Below are positions 43,889-55,199 of a DNA stretch of 64,000 nucleotides, one piece after another. The stretch is from Cercophora sp. LCS_1 (lineage: Eukaryota; Ascomycota; Sordariomycetes; Sordariales; Lasiosphaeriaceae). How positions within the stretch are numbered: the stretch's first letter is position 1; each line of letters begins with the position of its first letter. The translations under genes and the position numbers were made by a program. The stretch covers positions 372,001 through 436,000 of the forward strand of contig JAPZLL010000016.1 in the NCBI GenBank assembly GCA_036250225.1, given 5' to 3'. The notes under the pieces are model-generated. The model was not told the origin of the DNA. It did not search any database and saw only the letters and a list, made by a program, of their open reading frames with translations.

Positions 43889-45800
43889 TGCAACAAGAGC
43901 AATCTCTCACGCAGAAACGCAAGACGCCTGTCTTTCCTCGTCATTTTCTATGTCGACCAATGTGCTTCCCTGCTGGGAAACGAAATGGCGTATAATGGAG
44001 CCTGGCAGACGAGTTTGCAGCTTGTATTGAGCACGTGCAGCACATAAGAACTTTCTCACCGCACACATACACGAGCATGGGGGCGCGATTTGACACAAAG
44101 ACAAAATTGATGGAATTGATAAAAAGACTTGGCGTTATCCGATGTGGGGTCCCTAATCTAGTGTAACCTCTCGATCAATGGGATCACCAGCCGAGTAGCC
44201 TAGGATCCTTGCCTAGTGCCGCTCGGTCTCGATGGCTGCGTTGACTTCCTGCCTGGAGAACTCAAACATGGGCTCACCAGCAGCTGTTCCCTACAAATGT
44301 GGTTGGCTATCTATGTGGCGTCAGACATTGAGCATCACGAGACTGCAATGCTGCAATAAGACGGGGAAATTCTCGGGCAGCAAACATGATATGATTGCGG
44401 TGACGCTCGGCAACTGGTGGTAACCACCGGTACGGGACAGGCGGCATGTCAAATTAGTCTTGCCTGCATCGACCCAAGCCCGACCCAACCTGAGAAGATG
44501 GTGTGCTGTCGGGAAGGAGATCGCGGAAGTGCCAAGCAAGATACATCCCTCCCGACAGGCTTTTGGCAGGCTTCAGGGGGGGGGGGTTGTCATTGCTGGT
44601 GCCCCCGCGAACAGCGGCTTGAGGTCTCTCACACACCGCTCGCCAGGCGGTCTGCAGACAAAAACTCGATGTTCACAGATGCCTGTGTGCTCTGTTCGTG
44701 CGAAGCCGTTGTCGGCTACGTAGTGGCTGAGGCCCTGATCTTTTCCCTGCATGCTGGGTGCACCCTGCCGGTCCCCGGCCTGCTGACAATGCGAGAGCGC
44801 TGATTCGCCGCAACTGTTGCGGTGTGGACCGGACCGACACGCTTTCCCCTACGGCTGACCAAGGCTCCTTCCTGCGACCGCGCTCCCGCCCGTAGGCAAT
44901 CAGAACCCCAGGTTTCGATTCCCAGAAACGAGTGGCTAGACCGCTTGCAGCTTGTAGCGTTGACGGGAGGACACTCCTGCATCCAAGCTGCTCAACAAGT
45001 TCCCAACCAGCCCTCTTACACGCACTCCTCCCCTTGTCTCAGACCGGCCGCTTCTTCTTTCCCCGTCGCGCCCTGGCTGCCCTGCCCTTTATCTGATCAT
45101 CTCCCGCCCCAGACAAGACAGGTGACCTGTGCTCCTCGGCACCGTCGAGAGCATATCAGATTGACAGTCAAAACTACCTACCGCCACGTAGTGGATCTGT
45201 TCGGCCCCCTGCTATCCCGCTGTCACTTCTGCCCCCAAACCTTCCCTCACCCAGGTTATCGTTGTAACCATCCCCAGCCTGTATGGCAAATACTATCTAT
45301 CTTTTCCATCCACAAGCACTTCCTCCTTTCGAGAAGATTAACGTAGCCTTTCTGTCCCGGGCGTCCAGTGTTGTTGCCACTACAGGGAATACGTACCTAG
45401 ACCTTTCGATTCGGATCCATATCGGCGGCGTCTCTGAAACCCGTCTTCAACTTTACATCGATCGGATTGCCGTCGTTCTCGCCAACCTAATCAGCACTCG
45501 TGCATTCGCAGCCGCATTCCCTTTCCAGTTTGCAAGGGAAGCTCGACGCTACAGAGTGTTCTATCCAGCCGCGCAAATCTTAAGGTGCGAAGACTAGGTC
45601 CCTTTTCGGCATTCACAACTCTCGCCGATAAAATCGACAACGGTTTCGAGGCTCAAGAGACGCCCACCAGCGGTGAGCGAGGCGTTCTTTCCGACTGCCT
45701 TGCTGTCACCAATCACTCAGATATTTGTTGACCATTCGACTGGCCGTCTGTGCTATACCGAGCGGTTTGGGGTGTCTCCGTTGCTGGCTCGGAGATCCCA
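43889..45800. promoter_or_regulatory. Upstream region of SRE, with a consensus SRE site
   Basis: 1.9 kb with no recognisable gene; a 174-codon frame at 44822-45346 has no domain. It contains a G10 run at about 44577-44587 and a perfect match to the iron GATA-factor consensus at 45089-45098. C/T-rich DNA from 45000 to 45300 suggests a long leader; upstream non-coding exons of SRE are possible. Confidence 0.5.
45089..45098 (-). promoter_or_regulatory. Iron GATA factor site, GATCAGATAA (minus strand)
   Basis: Reads GATCAGATAA on the minus strand, an exact match to the (G/A)ATC(T/A)GATAA consensus described for SREA/SRE-type siderophore regulators. It lies about 700 bp upstream of the SRE start codon, which would fit autoregulation. 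Binding is inferred. Confidence 0.45.
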
Positions 45801-47534
45801 ATGGCATTACCCGAATCATCCCACCCGCAAATGACATCCCGAGAAGCAGCGCCAAGTCCTCGTCGGACTGCCCTTCCAGAAAGGCCACCCAAAGCCTCCA
45901 GTGAGACTACCGCGCGGGCAAGACTCGAACCCATGTCTTCAAACCAGAGTGAACGGGCTAGTTTAGGGCCCGTTCTTCTTCCAAAACCACACAGCCCGAC
46001 GCCAACCCCCAGCGAAGTCTCCCAACATAGCACTTCCACCGAGGCAGCATCGACCCAAGGGCAGGCTGGGCAGGTTTGCAGGTACGGCCTTGGTCTCCGA
46101 GAATTTTCATTGTGTTCTTGCTAACAATGGGCAGCAATTGTGGGACGACTCGCACACCGCTTTGGAGAAGGTCACCACAGGGTGCTACTATCTGCAACGC
46201 ATGTGGACTTTACTATAAAGCAAGGCAGCGAGATCGCCCGACCAATCTCAAGCGTCCCCCCAATGTCGTTGCAACCGACTCCCGGCAGGCAGCCGTGAAG
46301 ATATCACCCAAGGCCAATGCCTCAGCATCGTCCGGGGCCCCTGGGGGCACTTGTGTTGTCGCTGACCAGACGCCCTCGGGCACATGTCCCGGTGGCGGGA
46401 GGTGCAACGGTACTGGTGGTGCAGAGGGTTGCAGTGGTTGCCCGGCATTCAACAACAGGATATCAAAGAGCGCGAGTCTGAGCATGCGACAGGCAGCTGC
46501 GTCACCGGCAAAGGCCTCGGTGGAAAATGGCAGCGAAGATCCTGCAGCACCGATCGACATCGGTGCGTTGCACATCCAAAACCAGAACGCTACCGTTGTC
46601 ATTGCCTGCCAGAACTGCGGTACCACCATCACTCCACTTTGGCGGCGGGACGAAGCTGGTCACACTATTTGCAACGCTTGTGGTATGTGTTGATGTTAGA
46701 TCGTTGTCTGAAAACTCTTGCTAAACTTCTGCAGGTCTGTATCACAAGCTCCATGGTGTGCATCGGCCTGTAACCATGAAAAAGGCCGTGATCAAGAGGA
46801 GGAAGCGGGTTATACCTGCCGCCGAGGGCAGTCCTGAAGCTGAATCGGTGGTCGAGCGCACACCATCCGTGTCGCCTAGCGCTGACAGCCGGCTGGAAAG
46901 GGGCTCAATCAACCCAGATGGCTCTGTCAACCTGGGGACTCGGCGACAAAAGGAGCCAGCCATGACATTGGTGCCAGAAACAGTCCTCCGACAAAACAGG
47001 CAGACGTCACCACACTCTGGATATCTTGGGCAATACCACGCTTCGAACAGCCAACCACGGAATGCCGAATCACTCAGCGATGAGAATCGATTGGCGCCCC
47101 TGACGGCTCTTAGCATGCAGGATGACCGACAGTCATCGCTCTCTCCTGCATCGTTTCTCTCTCCCTCCCGCAAACGATCCTTTTCCAACCTGGATGCGGA
47201 AGGCTCGGGATCTGGGGATGCCGAGAGTTCCAAACGCCTCTCGTCAATCAGCTCGATACTGAATCCAACGGCCGCCGCAGCAGGCTCCGACTCCTTGCCA
47301 CCAATCGCTCGATCACCGGGAAGCACTACAACATCAGCCCCGAGCCCCGGCGCTTTCTCAAACGCCGGTCTAGCGGTTACACCTCCCCCTTTCGGAAATT
47401 CCCGTGTCGGCTCAAGAGAACCCACCAGCGAAGAGAAACTGAAAGCTGAAAGAAGGGCTGCTTTGGCTCGTGAAGCGGAAATAATGAGAGAAATGTTGGC
47501 AGCAAAAGAGAGAGAGTTGGCGGAGCTTGAATAA
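45801..47534 (+). CDS. sre: SRE/SreA-type GATA repressor of iron uptake
   Basis: Represses siderophore synthesis and iron-uptake genes when iron is sufficient. Exons 45801-46081, 46135-46682 and 46735-47534 give 542 residues. Two GATA fingers, each CX2CX17CX2C: finger 1 at C93, C96, C114, C117 (CSNCGTTRTPLWRR) and finger 2 at C252, C255, C273, C276 (CQNCGTTITPLWRRDEAG). Between them is the hallmark cysteine-rich region CX5CX8CX2C (C178, C184, C193, C196; CPGGGRCNGTGGAEGCSGC), which senses iron and separates this family from nitrogen or light GATA factors. Both fingers are cut by introns. The C-terminus is a coiled coil (REAEIMREMLAAKERELAEL), as in SreA/Urbs1. The start at 45801 is the first ATG of the open frame; a stop lies ~70 bases upstream, but a further 5' exon is possible. 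Confidence 0.95.
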
Positions 47535-48648
47535 CTCGGGGACACGGTATTAGGGAACACGGCGTTTCTATTTGCGGTATTTCTCATGGGGTATCACGGG
47601 ATATGGGTTCAAGGTGGACGACACCAGGCTCGCTTTTACGAAAAGGACACTGGGCGATTAAATGCGTGGTTCGCAAGGGCCTGGTTACACATTACTGTAG
47701 GGCGTGAAGCGAATTGGGCTAGAGGGCCAGCTCACAGAGGCTGGCGATGCATTTAGATAGGAGAGACTTCGGAGACACCTGGGCCATGGCAGTACCCTTT
47801 TCAGTGCTCTCTGCGGCTGGGAGAATCTACGCTCCTAGTCGTTGTTTATCCCCCTTTTTTCAATGCTGGGGCCAAGCCAAGGCCTGTCAAACTCAAGAGA
47901 ACCTCCCTGTGCATTACATGGCGCCAGAGAGCTCCAGACAACGACAACTCACACCCCAATCATTGTTATTTGGTCTAAATAAACTATTTGAATCCGGTGC
48001 CATACCCTCGTCTCTATGTCATGACTTAAAGAATCTAGGACTAACCTGCTCTCTGATTTGGTCAACATGCACATTTTTTGTCATTGGTGATAACATACCC
48101 ATATGGGACAGAAAAGTCGAGATAAACAATACGTCCGTTCGGCTTGGGCTGATCCTACCTAGCGGGATTCTACCCCAGATGCCTAGAACGCATTCTCTTA
48201 GGGCTTTAAACATCACATATGAGGCCCTTGAGCCGTTTAAAAAGATAAGTGGCCTGTTTTCAACACGCATCAAGAGAAATCGCATGTGTTGGGGTCTTAG
48301 TTGCTCGGTTCTTTTGTTCATGTCTATCATGCACTTAAGAGATATATGCAACAATCCGGGCACCACTGCAGACGCAGACGCGGCAGCTTTGCGTCAGCCG
48401 CGACCATGTGCTTGTTCATCCTTGAGAGCAACACGGCAAAGCAAGCTTGAATCCTTCCTGTCTGTCGCAAAGCAACAATCACAGCAACAAGAAAAGCTGC
48501 CTGATAGCCACGCAAGCCCGTGTCATCTGAGCAGACATACACGTACCACCATCTATTTGATTACATTAGGATTTCCCTCTCTCCTTGAGGGCGCGCGAAC
48601 TTTTGAGCCTTTCGTCGACACAGCGCGATCGCACACATCACATTCAAG
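47535..48648. other. Intergenic between SRE and tvp15, with a long open frame
   Basis: No recognised gene. An ATG-started plus-strand frame runs from 47747 through the tvp15 first intron to 48862, 371 codons, and is in frame with tvp15 exon 2. Its translation has no domain I know and looks like conceptual translation of non-coding DNA (rich in Ser, Arg, Cys and scattered Trp). See findings. Confidence 0.4.
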
Positions 48649-49537
48649 ATGGACTTCTCGGACAGCTTGTACGTCTGCGGCACCCCTTTGTCTCTGGAAT
48701 GCGCGTATATGCGATTTGCAGGCTCTAACTATTTGGTCAATTGGGAGTGTATGGTATCAAATGCTAATGGTTTCTTTGTCTTGCAGTCGGATCGTCAACC
48801 TTGCGGTTGCGGTCATCATGATTCTCGGCGGTATCTCGCAGTTCTTCCCGGTTGCCTTGTAGGTCTTTTTCCAACACTCCGACGTACCCGGTTCCGGTGC
48901 ACGCGTCCGCCCGAGATTCCCGAGGCACAGCGATGGCGAGGCGACAGCTCAACCACTGGACGGGTTGCCTTAGGCGCTCAACGGCCGCGCACATCCCGGC
49001 ACGGAAGACGGCCGGGCGAATATACGCAGTATTGTGGTCCGGAGAATGGGAGCTAATAAGTGCTAGCCAATCTGTTATCATTGGATCCTATGTGATCATT
49101 TTCGGTCTCGGTATGTAGCCCTGTTAAATCTCATCTTGAAGCAGGACTGGACTGACATTTTGCGACAGCTATCGGCCTCCTTGGTAATTAGACACCCCCA
49201 TACTGCCAGCTTTATCGACGGTGCAACTAACCGCGGCTGTAGAGTTCCAAATCCCTCCCCAGGTTTCCCGATATGCTTCGTTTCTCTTCTCCTTCATTGG
49301 CCGCGGAATCTGTAAGTCTTGGCTTCAGCTTCTTCACGTGTTACTTCTACTGACTGTCTCATAGTCTACATTTTCGTTGGCTCCATCCTCCTCCATGACA
49401 ACACTCTCCGCATCATTGCTGGTTCGATTATTGGCTTGATCGGCGTGGGATATGTTGTCCTCGAGTTTATCCCATCTATCGAACCACCGGCCAACATGCG
49501 CGAGGCGGATGCCGGCTGGGGCGCTGAGCAAGTATAA
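48649..49537 (+). CDS. tvp15: Tvp15/COPI-associated Golgi membrane protein
   Basis: Small Tlg2-vesicle/Golgi membrane protein of the COPI-associated family. Six exons: 48649-48668, 48787-48858, 49067-49110, 49169-49183, 49243-49311 and 49365-49537 join to 130 residues; the first and fourth are 20 and 15 nt micro-exons. Four hydrophobic segments are visible: RIVNLAVAVIMILGGISQFF; SVIIGSYVIIFGLAIGLLEF; YASFLFSFIGRGIFYIFVGS; and LRIIAGSIIGLIGVGYVVLE. The C-terminus is polar and acidic (EPPANMREADAGWGAEQV). Length and topology match the family. All five introns have GT-AG ends; intron 3 uses GTATGT and intron 4 GTAATT. Confidence 0.88.
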
Positions 49538-50104
49538 ACAGCAGGCTCGGTTCGTTTTTGTCTGGAAACACCGGTATACCCTTTGACAGGGGTAACGGAG
49601 TCAACATAGAGTTTCTCAAGACGAAACCATATGGTTCCCAGCGGGACAGTGTGGTTTCACCCTTGAGACACTCAAGAAAGAATGATGCTGTGGGTAGGGG
49701 TGACGATGACGATGGTGTTCGGTCTTCATATGAGTTAAGGCGCTCAGAAGGGTATTTCCATCTCGGTGTAGGATAGTTGTCTACATGGCCTTTTGGCACA
49801 GAACTAGGTTTCTCTCCGCCACCCCTGCATTCGTTGTGATGGAGACGAGCGCGTCACCTTGGCACCAACTTCAGTGACCCCGGGGTTAGGGTTTGGCGTG
49901 TACGATCGATAAGAGCCGTCAAGGTTGCTTATCGCAACTTTTTGGGGAGGGGCAGCTTCACAAAAATTTTGGGTGGGATAAACACCAGATCAAAGTTGCA
50001 GTAAACTTTCCCTGGGAACATCTCGACAAAGATTAGTAAACAGGAGATATCCTCGTGTCTCTCACAGTCGCAGCCTGTTTTTTAACCCTCAGTTCGCACC
50101 CAAA
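49538..50104. other. Intergenic: tvp15 3' UTR and bcp1 promoter
   Basis: No gene recognised in 567 bases. A GAAAACATCT-type AT-rich leader precedes the bcp1 ATG at 50105. Confidence 0.45.
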
Positions 50105-51033
50105 ATGGCAAAGAAGCGCACCAGAGAAGTCGACAACGACCCCCCCGTCGACAAAATGGACGAGGACTCCAGCTCAGAAGACGAAGTGAGAGGTGCAATT
50201 GCGTGTTTGAAAATGACACGTGGGAACCGTTGAACTGACCGTTTTTGCCTCGCGCCCCACAGGACATGGACATTGTCAACGTTGACTTTGAACTGTTCAA
50301 CTACGACCCCCAAATCGACTTCCACGGCGTCAAGACCCTCCTCCGCCAGCTGTTTGACGCCGACGCGCAGCTTCTCGACCTCTCGGGCCTTAGCGATCTG
50401 ATCGTCGAGCAGAACACCATCGGCTCGACATGCAAGGTTGACGACAAGGCCAACGATGCCTACGCCTTCCTCACGGTGCTGAATGCCGGCGAGCACCGCG
50501 CCAAGAAACCCGTCGCGCAGCTGATTGAGTATCTTTCGGAGCGGGCAAGCGCGACAAAGGGGCTAGAGCAGGTACCCGAGTTGCTGAGGGAGGGGAGTAA
50601 GGCCGTTGTGGGAATTGTGCTTGGGGAGCGGCTACTCAACATGCCTGCCGAGGTGATTCCGCCCATGTGGAGCATGATGATTGAGGAGATTGAGGCGGCG
50701 GTGGAGGATAAGGAGCCCTACGAGTTTACACACTACCTCGTTGTGTCGAGGGCCTATTACGAGGTGGTGTCCAGCTTGGACGAGAGGAAGCAGAAGAAGG
50801 CAAGGGAGGAGACAAAGCTGCTGCATTTCCACCCCGAGGACGAGGAGATGAGGAAATATGCGGCTGGTGCGGGGTCGTATTCCTTCACCAAGGAGGACGA
50901 GTCGGTGGCGGATAGTAAGAGGGCTTTCCAGGAGATGGGCGTCAAGTCGCAGGGGTTCATGATGTTAATTGAGGCGGCCAAGTTCGAGGCGTCGGTCAAG
51001 GCGATTGGGGAATACGTGGGCAGCGCGGCTTGA
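50105..51033 (+). CDS. bcp1: Bcp1/BCCIP-family nuclear protein
   Basis: Essential protein in yeast that serves as a dedicated chaperone for ribosomal protein Rpl23 and supports nuclear export of Mss4; related to human BCCIP. Exons 50105-50185 and 50263-51033 give 283 residues. The N-terminus is basic then acidic (MAKKRTREVDND; KMDEDSSSEDED). The conserved core starts MDIVNVDFELFNYDPQIDFH, followed by GLSDLIVEQNTIGSTCK, DDKANDAYAFLTVLNAGEHR and MPAEVIPPMWSMMIEEIEAA, diagnostic of the BCIP fold. The C-terminus carries LHFHPEDEEMRKYA and YSFTKEDESVADSKRAFQEM. Tail-to-tail with chorismate mutase, 108 bp between stops. Confidence 0.94.
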
Positions 51034-51141
51034 CCTTTGCGAAAGTGAATGATGAATATGGATGATGGCTCTACCGGTCCCAAAACCTCTCTGATTTTTG
51101 TTCCCCCTTTTTTTTTCTGCCCGTGTCGTGAGACGGTACCT

Positions 51142-52037
51142 TTACTCAGCTGGCTCTAATCTTTGCATGAGATACTCAACCTCGACCTCCTTCGTGAGTG
51201 GAATGACGAAATCCTCGTACATGGACACCACTGCGTCCACGTTGATCTTGACCTGATCACCCTTTTCAGCCCCTATTGACGGGTCTGTGCCGTACGTCTG
51301 CGCCTTGAGCTTCAGTCTCTCCAGCACCTTCCTCTCAACGGCCTTGTTGGTGATGGCATCACCAATCCCATCCCGGTCACCCGCACGGATGAGACGGGTG
51401 AACTTGTCGGTCTCGGACAAGAACTTGGACTCGGCAACAAACTTGCCAAAGTGGATACGCCGGGACAGCGCCTGGAGGCAGGCAATGTCGCATGTGGCTG
51501 AAGAACCGTAGTTTTCCTGGGAAACACCTCTGTCACCGCGTCCGCCGAAGTCAGGACAGACACGGGGCAGGAACGTGTCCGTGTAGAACATTTTGATCTT
51601 GTCGTTGACGTTGACGTCGTTTGGGTGCAGGATCCGAGGGTAGTGAAGCGATTCTAGGATGGGCTTCTGGACGGCATCCGGAAAGAAGGGGTACTCGTCA
51701 GGCGACTCAAAGCGGCGAATCAACGACTGAAGGCGCTCTTGCTCCGTCAAGTACCAGTCCATGAAGCTCAGGTCGCTGTTGGGTATAGGGACGGCACCGG
51801 GGATGTAGATGCCCTTGTTGAGCGGAAACTGGACGCGTTCAATGAGATGGAAAGTGATGGTATCCTCCAGTCGGCTGCCGGAAAGGAAGATACGTGTAAG
51901 TAGTTGTGCTGAAAATCACGATATGCCTCTTTTTCCTTTTAAGGACAGAGGCTTTGTAAGACTCACATCAGTTGATAGCGGATACTGGAGAGATCCAGGG
52001 CTTTGGACGGATCTGAGAGGTCGATTAATGCGTCCAT
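51142..52037 (-). CDS. aro7: Chorismate mutase (AroQ, eukaryotic allosteric type)
   Basis: Converts chorismate to prephenate, committing flux to Phe and Tyr; the fungal enzyme is activated by Trp and inhibited by Tyr. Exons (minus strand) 51967-52037 and 51142-51874 give 267 residues, close to yeast Aro7 (256). After the 92-nt intron the frame gives YQLIRLEDTITFHLIERVQF with the helix-1 Arg. Other conserved segments are FMDWYLTEQERLQSLIRRFE, YPFFPDAVQKPILESLHYPR, NVNDKIKMFYTDTFLPRVCP, CDIACLQALSRRIHFGKFVA and VDAVVSMYEDFVIPLTKEVE, which has the C-terminal catalytic helix with Glu and the Lys. The N-terminal helix and the regulatory loop (GSSATCDIACLQ) are present. Confidence 0.95.
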
Positions 52038-53020
52038 CTTGCCAATTGACAAGCAAACTGTGCCAGAGGTCCCAAACAATGTTTTTTTATAGGTAGTGCG
52101 ATGTGAATTGAGGTTTTATAGGTGAAATCCGTAGGTTCGATGACTACTTGGGCGAGTTGAGCCAGAGAATAGCGAAGTCGGCCTGGGCTCTTGGGCTTTC
52201 GCTATTCGGCTACGGTTACTCGCCTATTCCACCGCACAACTCGGAGCTCCTGGGCAAACCCTAACCCCAGTCATGGACTGTTGAAGCACTCCCTGCCCCT
52301 CATTGATGGTTTCTACGGAGCAAATTCTTCGCATGGCGTTCACTGTCTCTGATTAGACAATCAAGTTCTGTTGCCGGCTCATGACTCTACTGTATTTAAT
52401 TGCGCGAGCCATCAAGGCGCTGTTTGCTAGCAAGGAACATGGCTTTACCAGTTGTGACTTGCTCCGGTGCTTACGAGCCCCAATCCACAATCTAAGTCAT
52501 CTGCCAGGACAAAGGTTTCTTGAATCTGTGGGTTATGAGTTAAAAGTAAAGAGGAAATAGCTAGCCGGATATCTGATCCTCATTGTAAAATCGCTATGCC
52601 CACAACACTACGCTCAGAGCTCGCCTGTCGCCTGCCGTCATTCGGAATGACGCAGTTACACGGAACCTGTACCCCACCACGCCGTCTTCCTGGATGCTGG
52701 ATTTCACAGGCCGCGGCCCAATCCAAACCCCTGTCGCGTTTGCTTCACTCCCTTCCATCAGTCCGCGCACCAAACAGCTCGAAGCAACGGGAAGCACATG
52801 CAGCCTCGACCTGACCTCGTCGCGTGGCGTCCTTCAACGATTTTTTTTTGCGCTGCAACATTTACGAACCCTACTTTGCTGTGACGGACCAAGCACGAAA
52901 TCCACTCATTGGGCGGTGAAGACGTCGCTCACCGACCCCCATTGAGCCAAACCGCCAATTTTTTTAGTCCTCTAGTCGGGACGCCATTCAACAACACACG
53001 ACTCTTGCGGGTGCCGACGC
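52038..53020. other. Divergent intergenic region, aro7 and mdv1
   Basis: No gene recognised in 983 bases. The aro7 promoter is at the left. ATGACTC occurs near 52380, a partial general-control core that may be chance. Confidence 0.4.
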
Positions 53021-55199
53021 ATGGCCAATCCCGCGCAGCGGAATGAGTTTCCAGACCCCCCGTCGTCGCCGGAAGACGAGTCCTCCGTGATATCGGTGAG
53101 CCCGTAGATACTCAATTGCAAATCCGTCGCCCCATTGGCGCCGCGACGGAAGAGATTGAGGTCCACTAACCAGTGCAATCGGACAGACGCGGGGGCTCGA
53201 AACATTCAGTCGCAAAGTTACAACAACGGCGAGCCATCTTTTAGCCCCACTGGGAGACCCTACATCCCATCCTCACTACCAGAGCGCCATGAGCGAAGTC
53301 CACAAGCAGCTGCGGCGGCCAGGCCTGCAGCGGAATGTCTTCTCCATGGCGCGCACCTCGCCGACTGACCTCGTACGGTCAACGCTCTCGACCACGGAGA
53401 TCCAATCGCGCGCCCTTTCGTACGTGCCCGATGAAATGCTCAAAAACATACCTGCGGACGAGAACGCGTACTCTCTTTTCCAGGGCTTCCAGGCCAGCTT
53501 CCCCGAGTTTACCGAGGAAGGGAGAAAACACCGCAGACGTGTTTCCAGGGGGAGGAAGTTACTGGAGGAAACAGAATCCGGCATCCATATTCACGGCCCT
53601 CACGCGGTCCATAAACTCAAGAAGGAAAAGGCCTCGATGATGCACCAATTGGAAATGCTGGGAATCCGAAAGAATATGGCCAGCTGCGAGATCCGGGAAA
53701 TCGACAACAAGTTGGCTAACCTCACCGGGATGCGGAAGATCATCTTGGAGCGGCTGGCTGGTTTAGAGCAGGAGGAGGCGCTACTCGAGCACGAGAGTGA
53801 GATTCCCAGCTCCCCTGCTGCCCTTGGTGCTGGTAACTAACGCGACTTGCAGTTGTCGAGGTAGAAGGGAGGCTAGACGATGCGCAAGAACTTGCTGACG
53901 AGGCAGAATCTGTCGCCTTGCAAACACCCACGAGATCCGAGGATGGTTTGGCGTCAGAAGGGGGAGACGCTCCCGGCTTCATGTCACAGTCAGTCTACGA
54001 AAAGCTCCCATCAGCGGGCAACACGCCCTTGAAGGTGAAGAAGCCAAAGAATATCCGAAGAAAATCCATGCCGATTCTACACGAGCACTTCAAGCCCGGG
54101 ACCATGATCCGCTCCATGCGAGCGCACCAGGACAACATCACTGCGCTTGACTTTGATGCACCTTTCGGTCTAATGGTGTCCGCTGCGATGGACGACTCGG
54201 TCCGCGTCTGGGACCTCAACGCCGGCCGTTGCATCGGCCTGCTCGAAGGTCACACTGCCTCGGTCCGAACGCTGCAGGTTGAAGACAATATCCTCGCAAC
54301 AGGTGGTATGGACGCAACTATTCGGCTGTGGGATCTTAGCAAAGCGCATTACGACCCGCAAGGCTCCCAGTTTGGCAAGGATGATGAAGACGACGGCATT
54401 GCCTTCGAGAACCCAGACGATCAACCTGTTGACCCACCGGCTGGAAGCATGGCGGATTGCCCCCTATTCACCCTCAATGCCCACTTAGATGTGATCACCG
54501 CACTTCACTTTCGAGATAACGTGCTGGTATCAGGCTCGGCAGACAAGACGCTTCGGCAATGGGATCTCGAAAAAGGTCGCTGCGTGCAGACATTGGATGT
54601 CATGTGGGCAGCGGCGCAGGCTTCGGCTCTATCCGCCGGGGACAGCACATGGAGACAAACCACCCGTGCCTCTGACGGATCAGCAGACTTTGTGGGTGCT
54701 TTGCAAGTATTCGAGTCAGCTCTTGCCTGTGGTACAGCCGACGGCATGGTCAGGTTGTGGGATCTCAGGAGTGGACAGGTGCATCGCAGCTTGGTGGGAC
54801 ATACAGGCCCGGTTACGTGTCTGCAATTTGACGACGTTCATTTGGTGACAGGCAGTTTGGATAGGAGTATACGGGTAAGGGTGTTGCTTCGAAACTATAC
54901 AACATATGCTAACACCGGCGCAGATTTGGGATCTTCGAACTGGGTCCATTTATGATGCATATGCATACGACAACGCTATCACGAGCATGATGTTTGACAC
55001 GCGGCGCATCGTCTGCGCCGCCGGTGAGGACGTCGTCAAGGTGTACGATAAGGTGGAGGGCAGGCACTGGGATTGTGGTGCCGGCATCGCCGAGGCCGAG
55101 GAGGGAAAAACGCCAGCTATCGTCGAACGTGTACGCATTAGGGACGGCTACATGATAGAAGGACGGAAGGACGGTGTAGTTGGTGTTTGGACTTGTTAG
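53021..55199 (+). CDS. mdv1: Mdv1/Caf4-type WD40 mitochondrial division adaptor
   Basis: Links Fis1 on the outer mitochondrial membrane to the dynamin Dnm1 for fission. Exons 53021-53095, 53187-53796, 53853-54874 and 54924-55199 give 660 residues. The first intron joins SSVIS to TRGLETFSRKVTTTASHL; reading back in frame from MSEVHKQ recovers this conserved N-terminal region, so the ATG at 53289 is internal. The N-terminal Fis1-binding helices include SEVHKQLRRPGLQRNVFSMA and SYVPDEMLKNIPADENAYSL. A coiled coil follows (~205-260, HQLEMLGIRKNMASCEIREI; EIDNKLANL), then WD40 repeats from ~320: MRAHQDNITALDFDAPFGLM, VWDLNAGRCIGLLEGHTASV, LNAHLDVITALHF, QWDLEKGRC, LWDLRSGQVHRSLVGHTGPV and IWDLRTGSIYD. 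An acidic insert (DDEDDGIAFENPDDQP) interrupts the propeller. Confidence 0.93.

Noticed and set aside
45900..45950. Minus-strand GGGTTCGAGTC, a B-box-like sequence
   Set aside because: It lies inside the first coding exon of SRE and the flanks cannot form a T-stem; a coincidence of codons.
46742..47587. 281-codon minus-strand frame antisense to SRE exon 3
   Set aside because: Shadow of a real exon with compositional bias; no domain.
53289..53840. mdv1 starting at the internal ATG 53289
   Set aside because: Conserved sequence continues upstream in frame to an acceptor at 53186 and joins a first exon at 53021.
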